Positions 21,701 to 32,900 of a stretch of DNA of 64,000 nt are shown here, piece by piece (within the stretch, counting starts at the first letter, position 1; the number at the start of each line of letters is the position of its first letter). The stretch is from NCBI GenBank assembly GCA_047495785.1, contig JBLDXI010000009.1:5394001-5458000 (forward strand). Reading direction: 5' to 3'. The notes beneath the pieces are model-generated. The model searched no databases. It saw only the letters and a program-made list of their open reading frames with translations, and had not been told where the DNA came from. Made by a program: the position numbers and the translations under genes. The DNA comes from Lepidodermella squamata. Its lineage: Eukaryota; Gastrotricha.

Positions 21701-22025
21701 TCCAATTAAAAAGAAAAAATTCAAATATGGGCGAAATTTGATTTTTCGATGAAAAAGCCCAGTTTTTATCACGCCAAATTGTTTAAAATTTGAAAATGTT
21801 ATTTTCAAGGTTGAACAGCCTGCTGAGCCGAAACGAGCCCGCCGTGGCGCTAAGGAACCGGCCGTCGTCGTCGAAGAGTCCGAGCAGTCGTCGAAAGTGC
21901 CGCGAAAATCTACAGTTCGAGTGACTCGCGCCATGGAACGCAAAGACACGACGAAGCCGACCAGCGAAGAAAACGTCTCTGCCCAGCCAACCGAAGCGAA
22001 ACGCACCCGAGCGGCTCGTAAATAA
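15757..22025 (+). CDS. Ki-67-like chromosome-associated protein
   Basis: Six exons (15757-15830, 15887-16085, 16141-16255, 16310-16662, 16716-20981, 21810-22025) encode 1740 residues, all in phase. Residues about 35-92 resemble the second half of the Ki-67 FHA domain (YLENF..NPASVNGKAV, VALKDGDSIQLG). KSVHFND at about 102 is an RVxF-type PP1-docking motif followed by SPKVFELTP, as in the Ki-67/RepoMan PP1 site; RVQF recurs at about 266. About nine copies of a VTPYVAEIFASP repeat rich in SP/TP sites follow (about 555-915). Next are six LKRIFGEKK-type repeats, then about a dozen AT-hook-like RRGRKP/KRGGR motifs to the end, where Ki-67 has its chromatin-binding LR region. Ki-67 coats mitotic chromosomes and organises perichromosomal material. 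The start follows TTTGCTTAG, an acceptor-like site, so an upstream exon or trans-spliced leader is possible. Confidence 0.75.
21031..21475. mobile_element. Tc1/mariner-like MITE in the last Ki-67-like intron
   Basis: Perfect 27-bp terminal inverted repeats (21031-21057 and 21449-21475) begin TACCGTAATTTTCAGTATAA and end in TA, consistent with a TA target-site duplication. Internal gcggcctttatt words recur several times in both orientations. It carries no coding capacity and sits inside the 828-bp intron 20982-21809, much longer than the other introns of the gene. Confidence 0.88.
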
Positions 22026-22551
22026 ATTCGAAACCAGGAAATTTGTCGATTGACTCCATCGAGTCCATGTTAGTCATTGTTTAGTCATTATCGTAGATAA
22101 TTTGATACTATTTAACCGCTTTTAGTCTATTTCTACCTTCGTAGCTGTGTACAATGTGTTGTTGCCGCATGATTGAATTTCAAATTCCAATTGTAAAAAA
22201 TAGTCGCTGAAGCCATTCGGTTGATTTATTGTGACTTTCGCTAGAATTCGCCTTGCCTGCCTTCATTTTTACCTTGCTTGATACTAATTGTCAACTGCCT
22301 ACCAATCTACACCTGCCTTCTAGCCATTTTTGTAATTATGATGCAATCATTTTACTGGACATTTTTTCGGTTTTCTCATTGCTCATCCATGATAACAACA
22401 AGTAACTTGTTCGTCGCAGTTAATTCGAAATTAATAAAAGCTACACAAGCTCGACCGTATCACGTCTCATTTTCAAAGGTTTTTGAGGTGAAAAAGTCTC
22501 AAACCAGTGATACTGGCTGAAATCTAAAATATTCGATAAATAATCTGTCAA
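22026..22551. other. 3' flank of the Ki-67-like gene
   Basis: Presumed 3' UTR and spacer before the tRNA cluster. An aataaaag signal lies at about 22431. No further gene is seen. Confidence 0.5.
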
Positions 22552-22624
22552 GCCGAGAAAGCTCAGTTGGGAGAGCGTTAGACTGAAGATATAAAGGTCC
22601 CTGGTTCGATCCCGGGTCTCGGCG
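22552..22624 (+). tRNA. tRNA-Phe (GAA)
   Basis: A 73-nt cloverleaf with anticodon loop CTGAAGA, T-loop TTCGATC, and acceptor GCCGAGA pairing with TCTCGGC. The anticodon stem TTAGA/TATAA has one mismatch, where other tRNA-Phe genes have TCTAA. Confidence 0.93.
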
Positions 22625-22677
22625 GCTCTTCAATTTTTACACCCGACGCTAAAAGTCCAGACAAAAAAGGTGACAAC

Positions 22678-22763
22678 TCCCGCGAGGCGGACTTGAACCA
22701 CCGACCTAAGGATTGCTGCGTTACATCTACAGTCCTCCGCTCTACCAGCTGAGCTATCGCGGG
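22678..22763 (-). tRNA. tRNA-Tyr (GTA) with about 13-nt intron
   Basis: Cloverleaf CCCGCGA...CTCGCGGG with anticodon GTA in ACTGTAGA. An intron of about 13 nt lies just 3' of the anticodon, the normal intron site of animal tRNA-Tyr. Confidence 0.93.
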
Positions 22764-22859
22764 TTTGCTGAGCCGCAGTGCCGGAATAAACAATACCAAC
22801 CTGATTCTTGACAAGTTTAGGCTCAACGTGGGATGCGCTCTATTACAACAAAAAAGTTA

Positions 22860-22933
22860 TGGCCACTGGGAGGATCGAACTCACGACCTTCGCGTTATTA
22901 GCACGACGCTCTAACCAACTGAGCTAAGCGGCC
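22860..22933 (-). tRNA. tRNA-Ile (AAT)
   Basis: A 74-nt cloverleaf with anticodon loop CTAATAA and acceptor GGCCGCT/AGTGGCC. Confidence 0.93.
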
Positions 22934-23023
22934 AGGTGAAAGCAAAGGCCCCGCTTGGCGATTTGAAGGTATATCAGTGAAGGTGATTTGGGCTACTGAT
23001 ATAGCAAAATGTGACATTCAGTC

Positions 23024-23095
23024 AGGCTCAGGGGGGGATCGAACCCTCGATCTTCTGCTTACTAGGCAGACGCTCTACCACTAAGCTACTGAGCC
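23024..23095 (-). tRNA. tRNA-Thr (AGT)
   Basis: A 72-nt cloverleaf with anticodon stem-loop TCTGC CTAGTAA GCAGA and acceptor GGCTCAG/CTGAGCC. The anticodon is read as AGT from loop positions 3-5. Confidence 0.9.
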
Positions 23096-23202
23096 GACGT
23101 GACGTTCATTGAAATCGATGACTCTTGCCAAGGTTAACAGGCATAAAAGGTGGCAAATGTGACAAAAAAATAAAAAATAAAAAATAAAACAGTAAAAATG
23201 AG

Positions 23203-23284
23203 CGTCGCCAGTAGGATTCGAACCTACGCGCGGAAACCGCATCTGATTTCGAGTCAGACCCCTTAACCACTCGGGCATAGCGAC
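23203..23284 (-). tRNA. tRNA-Ser (CGA)
   Basis: An 82-nt type II tRNA with a long variable arm (TGCGGTTTCCGCG), anticodon CGA and acceptor GTCGCTA/TGGCGAC. Confidence 0.93.
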
Positions 23285-23549
23285 TGTTGTACCCATGAGA
23301 TCGCCATTATTGCTTGTCTTTCGATGAAAAAAACTTGAGAGGAAGATATGATTCACAATGAATTAAATGGAGCCGATCAAATACAAAGCGTGAGTTTTTA
23401 GAAGAGCCGCGTTTTCTCCCTCGTCAGACCCGATGATATAATCTGAAATGAAATGAATGAAAGTGAAATTCCTAGGCTGAGTTCCCAGTTGACAAAATAT
23501 AAGTAAATTCATATAAGTAAATCGACACAGGTAGAATCCAATGGCTCAA

Positions 23550-23850
23550 AATCCAAATCTATCTGCTTCAATCGCGGTGTCATGCAAGGATCGCCGATAT
23601 CCCCATCCGTGTTCAACTTATGCATCGATTTTTTTATCAGAGAATTGGCTGGCAAGAACATAAGTGATATGTATGGATTTCGAATTGCAGAGGACATGAA
23701 CTCCGTGTCAGTTCTTAGCTTCGCCGATGATACTACTCCAATTGCTAACAGCCGCGAATCTGCATGCATTCTAGTCAGAATGGCAATCAATCCGGCAGTT
23801 GTCCGTTTTTCAAAATTCGATTCCAGCGTCGAGAAAAATAGCACTCTCGA
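23550..23850 (+). pseudogene. Non-LTR reverse transcriptase fragment
   Basis: One open frame carries RGVMQGSPISPSVFNLCIDF and VLSFADDTTPIANS, the adjoining motifs (QG..SP..FN and FADD) of the palm of a non-LTR reverse transcriptase. The catalytic Asp pair is intact, but only about 100 residues remain and neither the N-terminal nor the downstream domains are adjacent. It is therefore a truncated insertion. The family within non-LTR elements was not determined. Confidence 0.8.
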
Positions 23851-24230
23851 GCCTGGCCCCTAGAAAATCTCTGGAATCCCTCAGCATAATCGTGGCTTGT
23901 CCTGTACCTATAAATAATTATTTTTCCTCAGTTAAACGACCTTCGGAGATGTCATCGATTTTATTGATATCCGTTTCAGACGAATTTTACAGTTTGAAAG
24001 AATGAACGATAATAGGTTTTTCGAATAAAAGGGCGCACTTCTCTTGCACGCTCGAATAAGCACGCGCGAGGTGTTTTTCCGCATTCTACATTATAAAAGT
24101 GGACACAACAAATTACAAACATGCGTGGTTTATTGCTCAACCCCACCAAGCCCTCCACGAACCACGAAACATTTTTATTCAAAACACTTTGCATTTTTGA
24201 AAACATCAGCATTGAAATATTGAAAGCTAA

Positions 24231-24449
24231 ATGAAGCAATTCAACTTGTTAATTTTATTCGTCGCTGGAACTCTAGCAGCTAGGCCAGCTAAATATTTCG
24301 ATCAAACACCAGATGACCAATTGGAAGGATTACCCGTACTATCCTTTGCCGATACTACGCCGATTCGAGGAAGCTCCCCATTCCTGTGCCGGTCTATTTT
24401 AACAACGATACAACTTGGACCTATGGAGACGGCATTCCTGCGATTCCAC
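24231..24449 (+). pseudogene. Frameshifted first exon of an astacin-like gene
   Basis: It is a paralog of exon 1 of the gene at 29908. It starts with a signal peptide (MKQFNLLILFVAGTLAA), continues with DDQLEGLPVLSF, then shifts frame before KLPIPVPVYFN, and ends at the same CCAC/GTAAGC donor. About 120 bp upstream, a stretch with aagcacgcgcgagg is shared with the promoter side of the 29908 gene. No downstream exons were found, so it is a partial duplicate. Confidence 0.75.
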
Positions 24450-24453
24450 GTAA

Positions 24454-24789
24454 GCACATAACAAAAATCAAAGCGCTGTAATAGCGCTGTACTATCTGCT
24501 GATGGGTTGTCCATAATTGTTTTTAAGTTGATGCTTCTTTGCTGTCATTTTCTTCGAGAAGCTTTCTAAACCAATTAATAATAATATAGCGAATAGTATT
24601 TTAGTATTTTAGCGAATAGTATCCTAAAGGGCGATTCACGAACTCGTGTTTTCCACATGAATGATGCAAAAGATTTTTTGCAGGCTCACTTGAATCATGA
24701 ACGATGAACGAACCCCGCTCACAAATTATTTTTCATAATTCATGATTCAAGAAGCTGTTTAGCCATTTTTTATGTGCGCGATTATGTTC
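24454..24789. other. Spacer, nothing recognised
   Basis: AT-rich with short direct repeats (agcgaatagtatt near 24590-24625). No gene is supported. Confidence 0.4.
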
Positions 24790-24875
24790 AAAAAAGGACT
24801 GCGGCCACAGGGCACAGAACCCATGACACTGGGCGTGATAGTTTGAGCTGAACCCACTGTGCCACCAGTGAGCTT
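24790..24875 (-). repeat. tRNA-derived SINE-like unit or tRNA pseudogene
   Basis: On the minus strand an A-box-like TGGCACAGTGGG is followed about 31 bases later by a B-box-like GGGTTCTGTGCCC, and then after CCGCAGTCC by a run of T, a pol III terminator. No full cloverleaf forms. Confidence 0.45.
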
Positions 24876-25099
24876 TTGTTAATTTGAGCGTTAGCGTCAT
24901 TATCTCCTATTCTCGTTGTTAACTTAGATATTCTGAGCTATTGGAAAAAATTCATTAAAAAATCAATTATTTTCCATAAAATCAATTCCATAAATAACAT
25001 CATTTGACCTTTATCTTCGGCAAGAACACTCTGATTGGGCCGATTAATTAGTCCACAATTTTCAGAAGTATAAATCAAGCTTCAAACTATTCGATTCAG

Positions 25100-26270
25100 T
25101 CATTTTTGGCGATGATCGCGATGATATCGGCTATTTCTATGAATCCGCAAGTTGATGTTATGGCTAGCGTTAAAGCCACCACCACCAGTTTTTTGAAGTC
25201 CATATCTTTTCTCCTTCAATATTTCATCTAATGGTGATTTCATTGTCGCATGTTTAGGACTGCATTTGACCTCGACCACTGCGTCATCGCCAACCAGGCG
25301 ATCAGGTGAAGCACCAATCACACCGCTCTCGTGAATAAAAAAGCCACATCTTCGAGTTTTAATGTTGTAACGCTTCTCCAAGACGCCTACAGCAACGTCC
25401 TCGTGATTTCTACCGAAATCGATTTCAGGTACCGACTGTGATTATTATAGGTGAGAGAAGGATAAATTGCAATGGATGTAAGACATACCAGATCTGAAGT
25501 GCGACAGCGAACAACATTAATAAAAGACTGGCAAACTTGATTCCTCGTTCTTGTAGAATTGACGAACTTGACTGCGTACTTCATATTAGAGGCAGTTATC
25601 AAGCCATAACGATACCTTTAGGATAAAAATATTCATATTAGTTTACGAGCGGAAATAAAGTACCAGACATATTAAAACAGTAGAAAGGCTATTAGTGATA
25701 ACAAGTTCACCTAAACCACACAGCAGATGTATGCTGATCCGATGTTGCTTGCTCAATGGCCATTTGTTCGTCACGGCTAATGATCACCGCAGATTTCATC
25801 GCATTCTTCAATTCACCGACGAGGCAAATTCTAGAAAGCTCCTCAAATTTGTCCTTCATCGGCCTGTACGAAAGGCTAACGCTTAGATCGACATGATCAT
25901 CTTGGTAGCGATCGGGGAACAGATGCCCATGCATCACCTGCAGCATTGGAATATGAAAACCCTCTAGATCTTCACAAAATGTCAAATAGTCCTCCCGAGT
26001 GAATGGCGATTCGAAACTAAACAATAAGACAATGTAATAACTCCTAGAGTTGCTGTTGCGTAGCCTTACCTTTCATTAGCAGTAGACTTTCCCAGATAAA
26101 TTTCAACGGGCTTAGGGATGAATGGTACACGGCTGTGTTTATTGTCTATTGCTACATCAGTTTTGGATATATGCTGATGAGCATAGTGCATAACCGCAGC
26201 CATGTGACGACATACCACTACGCCTCATTTGCAATCACAAGCAGCGCTTACAATGCCGTTGTTGTTAAAG
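25100..26270 (-). pseudogene. SWIM zinc finger plus YqaJ-type nuclease, transposon-derived, probably decayed
   Basis: Four phase-consistent segments are visible (about 26270-26070, 26016-25711, 25615-25489, 25435-25100). The first holds a SWIM-like CDCK...CRHMAAVMHYAH, but a TGA (26227-26225) interrupts it. The next two segments lead through ATSDQHTSAVWF to the nuclease start RYRYGLITASNMKYAVKF. The last carries FGRNHEDVAV and the catalytic core VIGASPDRLV...AVVEVKCSP of the YqaJ PD-(D/E)xK fold, with Asp, Glu and Lys all present. The normal C-terminal part after VEVKCSP is replaced by unrelated, glycine-rich sequence. YqaJ/SWIM genes are common cargo of animal DNA transposons. The in-frame stop and odd end argue for a relic. 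Confidence 0.65.
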
Positions 26271-26517
26271 CGAACCTATGATACTACATTATAGGAGAGG
26301 TAACAAAACACGTTTGAAAAATCACCGAAACAAAATGTGAAGTGTCGTCCTTTTCAGAAAACGACGCATCACATATCGCGAAAATGAGTCCATCGGCGTA
26401 TTCGAATTCGCGTACTTTGTTCGATTTGAACATAGTCAGCCCATTGTCAGCCGTCGACGACTCGTTTCCGGAGAAGTAATCTTCAATCCAGGTCAACTTA
26501 AACGGGTGGTCGCTCAC

Positions 26518-27087
26518 GAATTATTAAGAGAACTAATGAAGAGAAAGAAAACAGCTTCCAATGTAAAAAATAATCAACTTTTTCGTTATCCTGCTATACT
26601 TACAAGTGAAGATTAAGTTAAACAGGGCGAAGAAGACACACACAATACCTAAAATTGGAATATTAACCTAGCTGACAGACAGAGAAGCATAACGCATTTT
26701 AAATCATGGAAATGCGACTCAGCATTGAGGAGATATCAGCATTCAAAGAACTGCGTTAAAACGTCAGCTGATGCGTTGGGTAAGACTTCAGGGGTCTTGA
26801 GCGCTCAAAGTCGACCGTGATGCAAATTACAATTAAAATTTAAAATTAATCATTTAAAATAATTTATTTAATATATTAAAAATATTTTTTCAAAAATCCG
26901 CCCTCCGATCCTCCCATTATAAACATCCGAACACAGTTGTCCGTTCTGATTTGTCGTAGAGCCATTTTTAATAATAAATCCGAAAACTCAGAAAAATCAG
27001 AAAATTAATATTATTAACTCAAAACTCGCAGTAGGAAATTTATTGCAATAAACTGCCAAAACTCAGAATAATTTAATTCGAGTTTCT
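26518..27087. other. AT-rich spacer inside the transposon-derived region
   Basis: No gene is supported. A 78-residue minus-strand frame just downstream (26517-26284; DHPFKLTWIEDYFSG, FEYADGLIFAICDASF) may be another exon of the SWIM/YqaJ gene. Confidence 0.3.
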
Positions 27088-27280
27088 TTATGCAGTGGGC
27101 TGTGGGTTGACTCTGACCAGCTCTGATGGGGCTTCATCCCCATCACCTTCTCGTAACTCTGTGTCCACCTCTGAGTCGGATGGGCCGCTGGCCGATTTCG
27201 TTATTGAACCAGGAAGCCAGAATGTCAGTCGTAGTCGGCCACGGGGAGTCGGGCTAGTAGGTATGCAAGGAGGGCTACGA

Positions 27281-27973
27281 TCATTTACTTGGGGTTGCGA
27301 CAGGGGGTTTCGACGATGATAATCTTCCACCTCTTGACAAGGACAGGGATGACGTGCTACATGGCAGTGGCCCGGGCGACGACCTGCTACGACCTGCTAA
27401 TTTTATTCGGCTCGCGAACCCAAAATTGAACGGGTCAGGGATCGGCGTAGCACACCCACAAACACACAATGCGAAAACTTCATTACCACAGGGGCAGAGA
27501 AGCAGCTCAGCTGTTTCGTTTACGACTACAAAATCCATAGTAGACTCGACAGGTTTGTCTCCCACGTGCAGATGGACGACATCACCACCTACTGCTTCCT
27601 CGTCGGTCCCACCCGAAGACGTTTTAGAACATGCATGAATCTCAGCCTCAGCGACAGGATTTCCTTCTTTGGGCTGCTCTACAGCCTCGCCAACCGATGA
27701 TTCTTTGTCGGTCTTATTCGAAAAAATTGTAGACGCCGCTGCGTGTTGACCTATCCAACTGTTCAATAGTCTCCGGCATTTCTCAGAGCAGATGATGACG
27801 ATCTTTGGCTGATGTTAAGTAGAAGTCTCCGACTTACACAGCTTCCGATTGGCATTGGTAATTGTCGTGTAATCGGTACTACATAGGCCCATGCACGTAT
27901 TGTGAAATAAGCTGTTACATATAATGCATGAAATGGCGTTTCCACAGCGTTTTTGGCACGCGTTACAACTCAT
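27281..27973 (-). pseudogene. PHD-like zinc finger exon and acidic linker, probably part of the YqaJ gene
   Basis: From 27973 the frame reads MSCNACQKRCGNAISCIICN then FHNTCMGLC, a Cys4-His-Cys pattern as in PHD fingers. Its last ligands CSEKC appear about 130 bases downstream, beyond a GTAAGT site, followed by a 161-residue acidic low-complexity stretch (27766-27281). I could not find an acceptor that keeps frame, so either a small indel has broken it or the intron is unusual. Same-strand position upstream of the SWIM/YqaJ segments suggests one original gene. Confidence 0.4.
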
Positions 27974-28172
27974 GAAAAGTGATGTTTTAATCAAAATGAA
28001 AAAGTGAAAAGTGTCATCAGGGCGAGGTGAGTTTGTTTGCTTTTCATCGTAAGACGGGTTAATTTTTGTTTCAAATTTAGTTGCCCGTGGGAAGTTTCGA
28101 TTCGCTCAATTCTTGCTACGCAGTGTAACGAACATTTCCTGAAAACAAATCACATTGACTTTTCAGATGTTT

Positions 28173-28993
28173 TTCATTATTTTTATCAAAGAAACACGCG
28201 TTTATTTTTTCATGATTATCAGCGTATTCATTTTATTGATTTTCTTACTTTTTTCTACCTAAGGATTTACTCGATCTTCGAAGGTTCGCTGTATGCGAAT
28301 ACGAAACCCGAATGGGATGAATTATATATCAAATTGAAGCTAGAGATCTGATCTATCTAGCTGTGAAATTAGAATACTGGATGCCATTTTGTTCTTGAAG
28401 GTATTCAACGTTTTAGCCGACTGGTTGATCGGAAAGTTTCTTCTGATTTTACCTACAATGATGTTTATTTTTCAACAAATAACTACTAAGGAACTATTCT
28501 ATTACTTAGTCTTCGCTAATTTCATCATTTCAACCATGAAACCAAAGCAATATTTGTGAAAACTACCTCAGCACCCGCGTAAGCTATTGCCCAAAATGCT
28601 ACTAAAGCCACATTTTTTGAGGTTCTATCGCTTCTACTCGAGATATCACCTTCGCCTGATTGTTCTAATCATTTTTGGGGAGGAGGGAGGGGCCTTATAC
28701 CTATAAAATATAAAACTACCCAAGGAAAACATCTTTGCAGTTCATTCTACTTACTCCTTAGTTTCTGCGAAAGAAATCATGATTTTGTCGATCTGATCGC
28801 ATATTTGAAAAGATTATATATGTATCTTCAATTTGATATATAATTCATCCCATTCGGGTTTCGTATTCGCATACAGCGAACCTTCGAAGATCGAGTAAAT
28901 CCTTAGGTAGAAAAAAGTAAGAAAATGAATAAAATAAATACGCTGATAATCATGAAAAAATAAACGCGTTTTTCTTTAATAAAAATAATGAAA
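28173..28993. repeat. Inverted repeat with about 167-bp arms
   Basis: Left arm 28173-28339 and right arm 28826-28993 are near-identical inverted copies (shared core cgaaggttcgctgtatgcga) around a spacer of about 490 bp. Short indels separate the arms. No coding content. Confidence 0.85.
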
Positions 28994-29300
28994 TAGCAAA
29001 GTAAAAAAGGTGTATACAAAAAAGTGATGATCGCCAGAGAACCATTTGAATTATCACTAGAAATATTCAACAAAGATTCAAATATTGTGATTCAAAGCTT
29101 TTTTCCGTTCGGCAGGTAGCCACAGTAGTTCGCCGTAGTAGGCTGGTAGGGTGAAGGGCATGAAGGGTGAGAATTGTTGGAACCGTTGAAAGAAGGACAG
29201 GAACAGCGTAGTATGCTGTCAAGCGCTGCTGGCCTGGAAAAGAGGACGAATCATGAGACACCCAGCCACGCGCTAGCCATCGCGTGCGAGATGGCTTTTT

Positions 29301-29489
29301 TCACACCGTGAAACAGGTTTTACCTTGTTCTGGGCATTCGCGTGCGTAGTGCGGAGTGTAGTGGCCAGTAGCAGTTGTTGTGGTTGCTGCCTTGTGCCAC
29401 CTTTCGATTTTTCTTGCTCTGATTTCTGCGGACATCTTCTTCACCCTCCAACTCCGTGTCCTTCGTCTCGGACGCGCTGTTGACCTCAA
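29301..29489 (-). other. Possible gag-like zinc-knuckle relic
   Basis: A 62-codon minus-strand frame contains TGHYTPHYARECPEQGKTC, which recalls a retroviral-type CCHC knuckle (GHYARECP), but the first two cysteines are missing. Downstream frames on the same strand (29261-29067) are anonymous. This is a weak call. Confidence 0.2.
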
Positions 29490-29907
29490 TTCATATTCCT
29501 TGATTAATATTCAATCGCAGATATTTAAATTGCTTTGAATTCGAAACTCGACACTCAGATATTTCATTATATTTGGTAATATAATTTTCATACTCTGAAT
29601 GATCACCGGCTTTTTCGAGTAACAACCATTGATGAAATTGAGTGCTATAAGGTTGTATTTCCAACGTTTCGGTGGTTATTATCCACAAGCCTCATGCGGG
29701 ATACATCCTTTGTAATCACAAGTACGAACGATAACGCACGCGTCTGAATAAAAAGGCACACTTTCTCAAATGTATAAGCACGCGCGAGGGGTTTTACCGC
29801 GTTGGAAATGACAAGCACGCGAGGTTTATTGCGCAATCCCACAAATTCTATACCGCGGAATATTTGAAAACATCACTATACATGACTAAAAAATAGTTGA
29901 AGCAAAA

Positions 29908-32900
29908 ATGAAGCTATTCTTTTTAGTATTATCTATCACTGGGACTTTAGCGCTTCCGCCACCAAAGCATGATGATCAAAAACCAGGCGGCCATCCAGAA
30001 GTGTTACCCTTACTGTCAGCTGGCAATGCCGATGCGAGAAAGCTCCCCATTCCCGTGCCGGTCTATTTCAACAGCGGCTCGACTTGGACTAACAGCAACG
30101 GCACGCCTGCGATTCCACGTAAGCTGATGCTTCTCTGCAAGCCTTTCCTTCGGATACCTCGTATAGATGGAAGAAGGAGACTTTTTATACGCTTTTTATA
30201 ATGTGTGTGCAGGAATTTAGGTTAGATTTACGAGGAGTTTTTTCACGAGACTACATCCGTTCGAAAGAGGACTGTCGCCTGTCTTCTTGATCTTTCGCCC
30301 AATATAAAATTCACCTATGGTTGAGGCATAGATAAATAAAAAAGATAGATCTGACACGCTAGTACATTTATGTGTGCCGAAATGATTCATCAAGAGTTTT
30401 TGCTTCTTGATCGCGTGACCTGAAAATCACTTGTCAAAATCACTATAAAAAATACGGCACAATCAACGCAAGTGACAAGTGATTTCGGGTGGCTACTCCA
30501 CCTCAATTTATCTCAAAACACACCCCCTTCGATTTTCTCGAAAAAAATAGGGCATGTAGATCTCACCTTCAACTCAACGCTTGTCTAATCGGAATTTCCG
30601 GCCAGGGAATGGTTGTTGATAGAAAAATTCTGAAAGAAGCACGTTTCCGCACAGTCATTATTATTGCTTTGACTAGCTTTGTGCAAAAAATCGCCTGATG
30701 AATCACGGCGTCATCTGCAATAATTATGATTCACGCCACCAAAAAAACTAGCAATCAGCCCAGCGCCATTAAATTGATTGCTGAAATGTGGAAGGTTTGA
30801 AAAATTCTAGAAAAATAACGGAAGGCCGGCCGCAAATTTGGAAAAAATGTAGATATGGCTCGAGTTTGATACTTCAAAATAAAATTAGTTCAAACAAAAT
30901 TGAAGGGGGTGGTTTTGAGATAAATTGAGGTGGAGTAGCCACCCGGAATCACTTGTCACTTGCGTTGATTATGCCGTATTTTTTATAGTGATGTTGACAA
31001 GTGATTTTCAGGTCACGCGATCAAGAAGCAAAAACTCTTGATGAATCATTTCGGCACACATAAATGTACTAGCGTGTCAGATCTATCTTTTTTATTTATC
31101 TATGGATTGAGGCGAAAAAACCCACATTCTCACAGAATGCAAAAACACTTCTTGTTTAAGAAGGTTGTTTTTATTATCGTATTTTCCTATATAAATAGCG
31201 TGCAAGCTCACATTTTTCTACTCTTGTCGAGTGCGTTTCTCCGAGTTTCCAGTATAGGCAGAAGTAAAGCAATCTCGTATCGAGGTTTTGAGATGCCACC
31301 AGACATAGACAACACTGTAACAGATAGGACGCAAACGATCTTCCTATAGTGAATTTATTCGAGCTGTTATTGCAAAGAGCGCGGCACGCGACCACTTTTT
31401 ATGCCACCTAACGCCCTATCCGCCCATTATAATTTTAATTAATTTAAAAAATCGACAGACGAAATAGTCCATTTTCTAATTTTCTGAGTTTCAGTAGATA
31501 AATACTAGAATCAGCGGTCTATCCAATGAGCCCATGTACATCTTGTAGGCTCGCATGGTTAATTTTCTAGAATTTGGTGAATACAGCTGTTTTTTCAGAT
31601 TTTCGGCAAATCTGCCATTCTTTTGCCACAGTTGGCTCTTTCGGAAATTTTTTGAAAAAATCTAACAAAAATAGTTTATCCATGTTGAGAATTTTCTCTA
31701 TCCAACGATATAAAATGCGTGCGGTAATTATTTTATTTCGATTTCCGATATTTTTCGGTTTGAATTATTATATCATTATCGCACAACTTGGACTTTGGAT
31801 TCTCTCGCCGCATTGCTTTGTTCAGAGTTGTTCTCAGCGAAAAATCGTGTCTATTTTTCGTTCCTAAAAATATCGGAAAATCGAAATAAAATAATTACGA
31901 TTTTTTAAATTAATTAAAATTATAATGGGCGGATAGGGCGTTAGGTGGCATAAAAAGTGGTCGCGTGCCGCGCTCTTTGCAATAACAGCTCGAATAAATT
32001 CACTATAGGAAGATCGTTTGCGTCCTATCTGTTACAGTGTTGTCTATGCCACCAGATGTCAAAAAAACCTGGGGCACGAGGCATAACATTCAGCACGTAC
32101 AATTTATAGCCAATTTATACCTAAAATGGGGTTAACATGTAGAATCCGGAATCTTGCTCTAGTAAATCGGAATCAAATAATGTTAAGTTTCTGAATTGCG
32201 TTTCCTATCACTTCAGCCGAACCGGTCAAGCAAAAGTTCCGAAAAGCGGCGGCAATGATTGAATCAGCGACTTGTATCCGATTTGACATCTCTGAATCAA
32301 GGCCCATCGGACGCAACGACATCGGTCTCGTTCTCCTCTACAATCCGTAAGCTTGCTTTATAAAGTCGATGCAAATATTCATCGATGTACACGCTTAGAT
32401 CCTCTCTTTACTCAATCGTTGATGGCACTTGGGAAGCACCTAGAAAAGGCATTTGGATGGGCACCGACGATATTAATTACAAGGTAATAATTCAATAACA
32501 ACTTGGTTGCTGCTGATTTCTGAAGAAATCTACTCCTTCAGGCAGAAGATTACGTTGTGTTAATAACGCTATTACTCGGAATGTCACTGGAAATAAGACG
32601 GCCAGATCGCGATCAATACATCAATCAATACTTGTATGTTCAGAATTTTTATCACTAGCACAATACTTCCGTATTTTGCGATTTGCAATCATTGCTTGAA
32701 ACAATCCATGCCCTGCCATTTCAGGTATAGCATTGACCCCGACGCACCTGGGGCTGATTTGCCTTTTGATTATGACTCTACTCTCAATTATGCCGTTTAT
32801 GACGGCGACACGCGGACTTACGAGCCAAAGGATGACCTTCGTTACTTGGTTTCTTTGGCACAAGTAGGCGGACTGTCTCACCTGGACTCCTACAAGCTGA

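Noticed and set aside
22578-23356. Frames of 82-91 codons over the tRNA cluster
   Set aside because: They translate tRNA genes and spacers; the cloverleaf structures are decisive.
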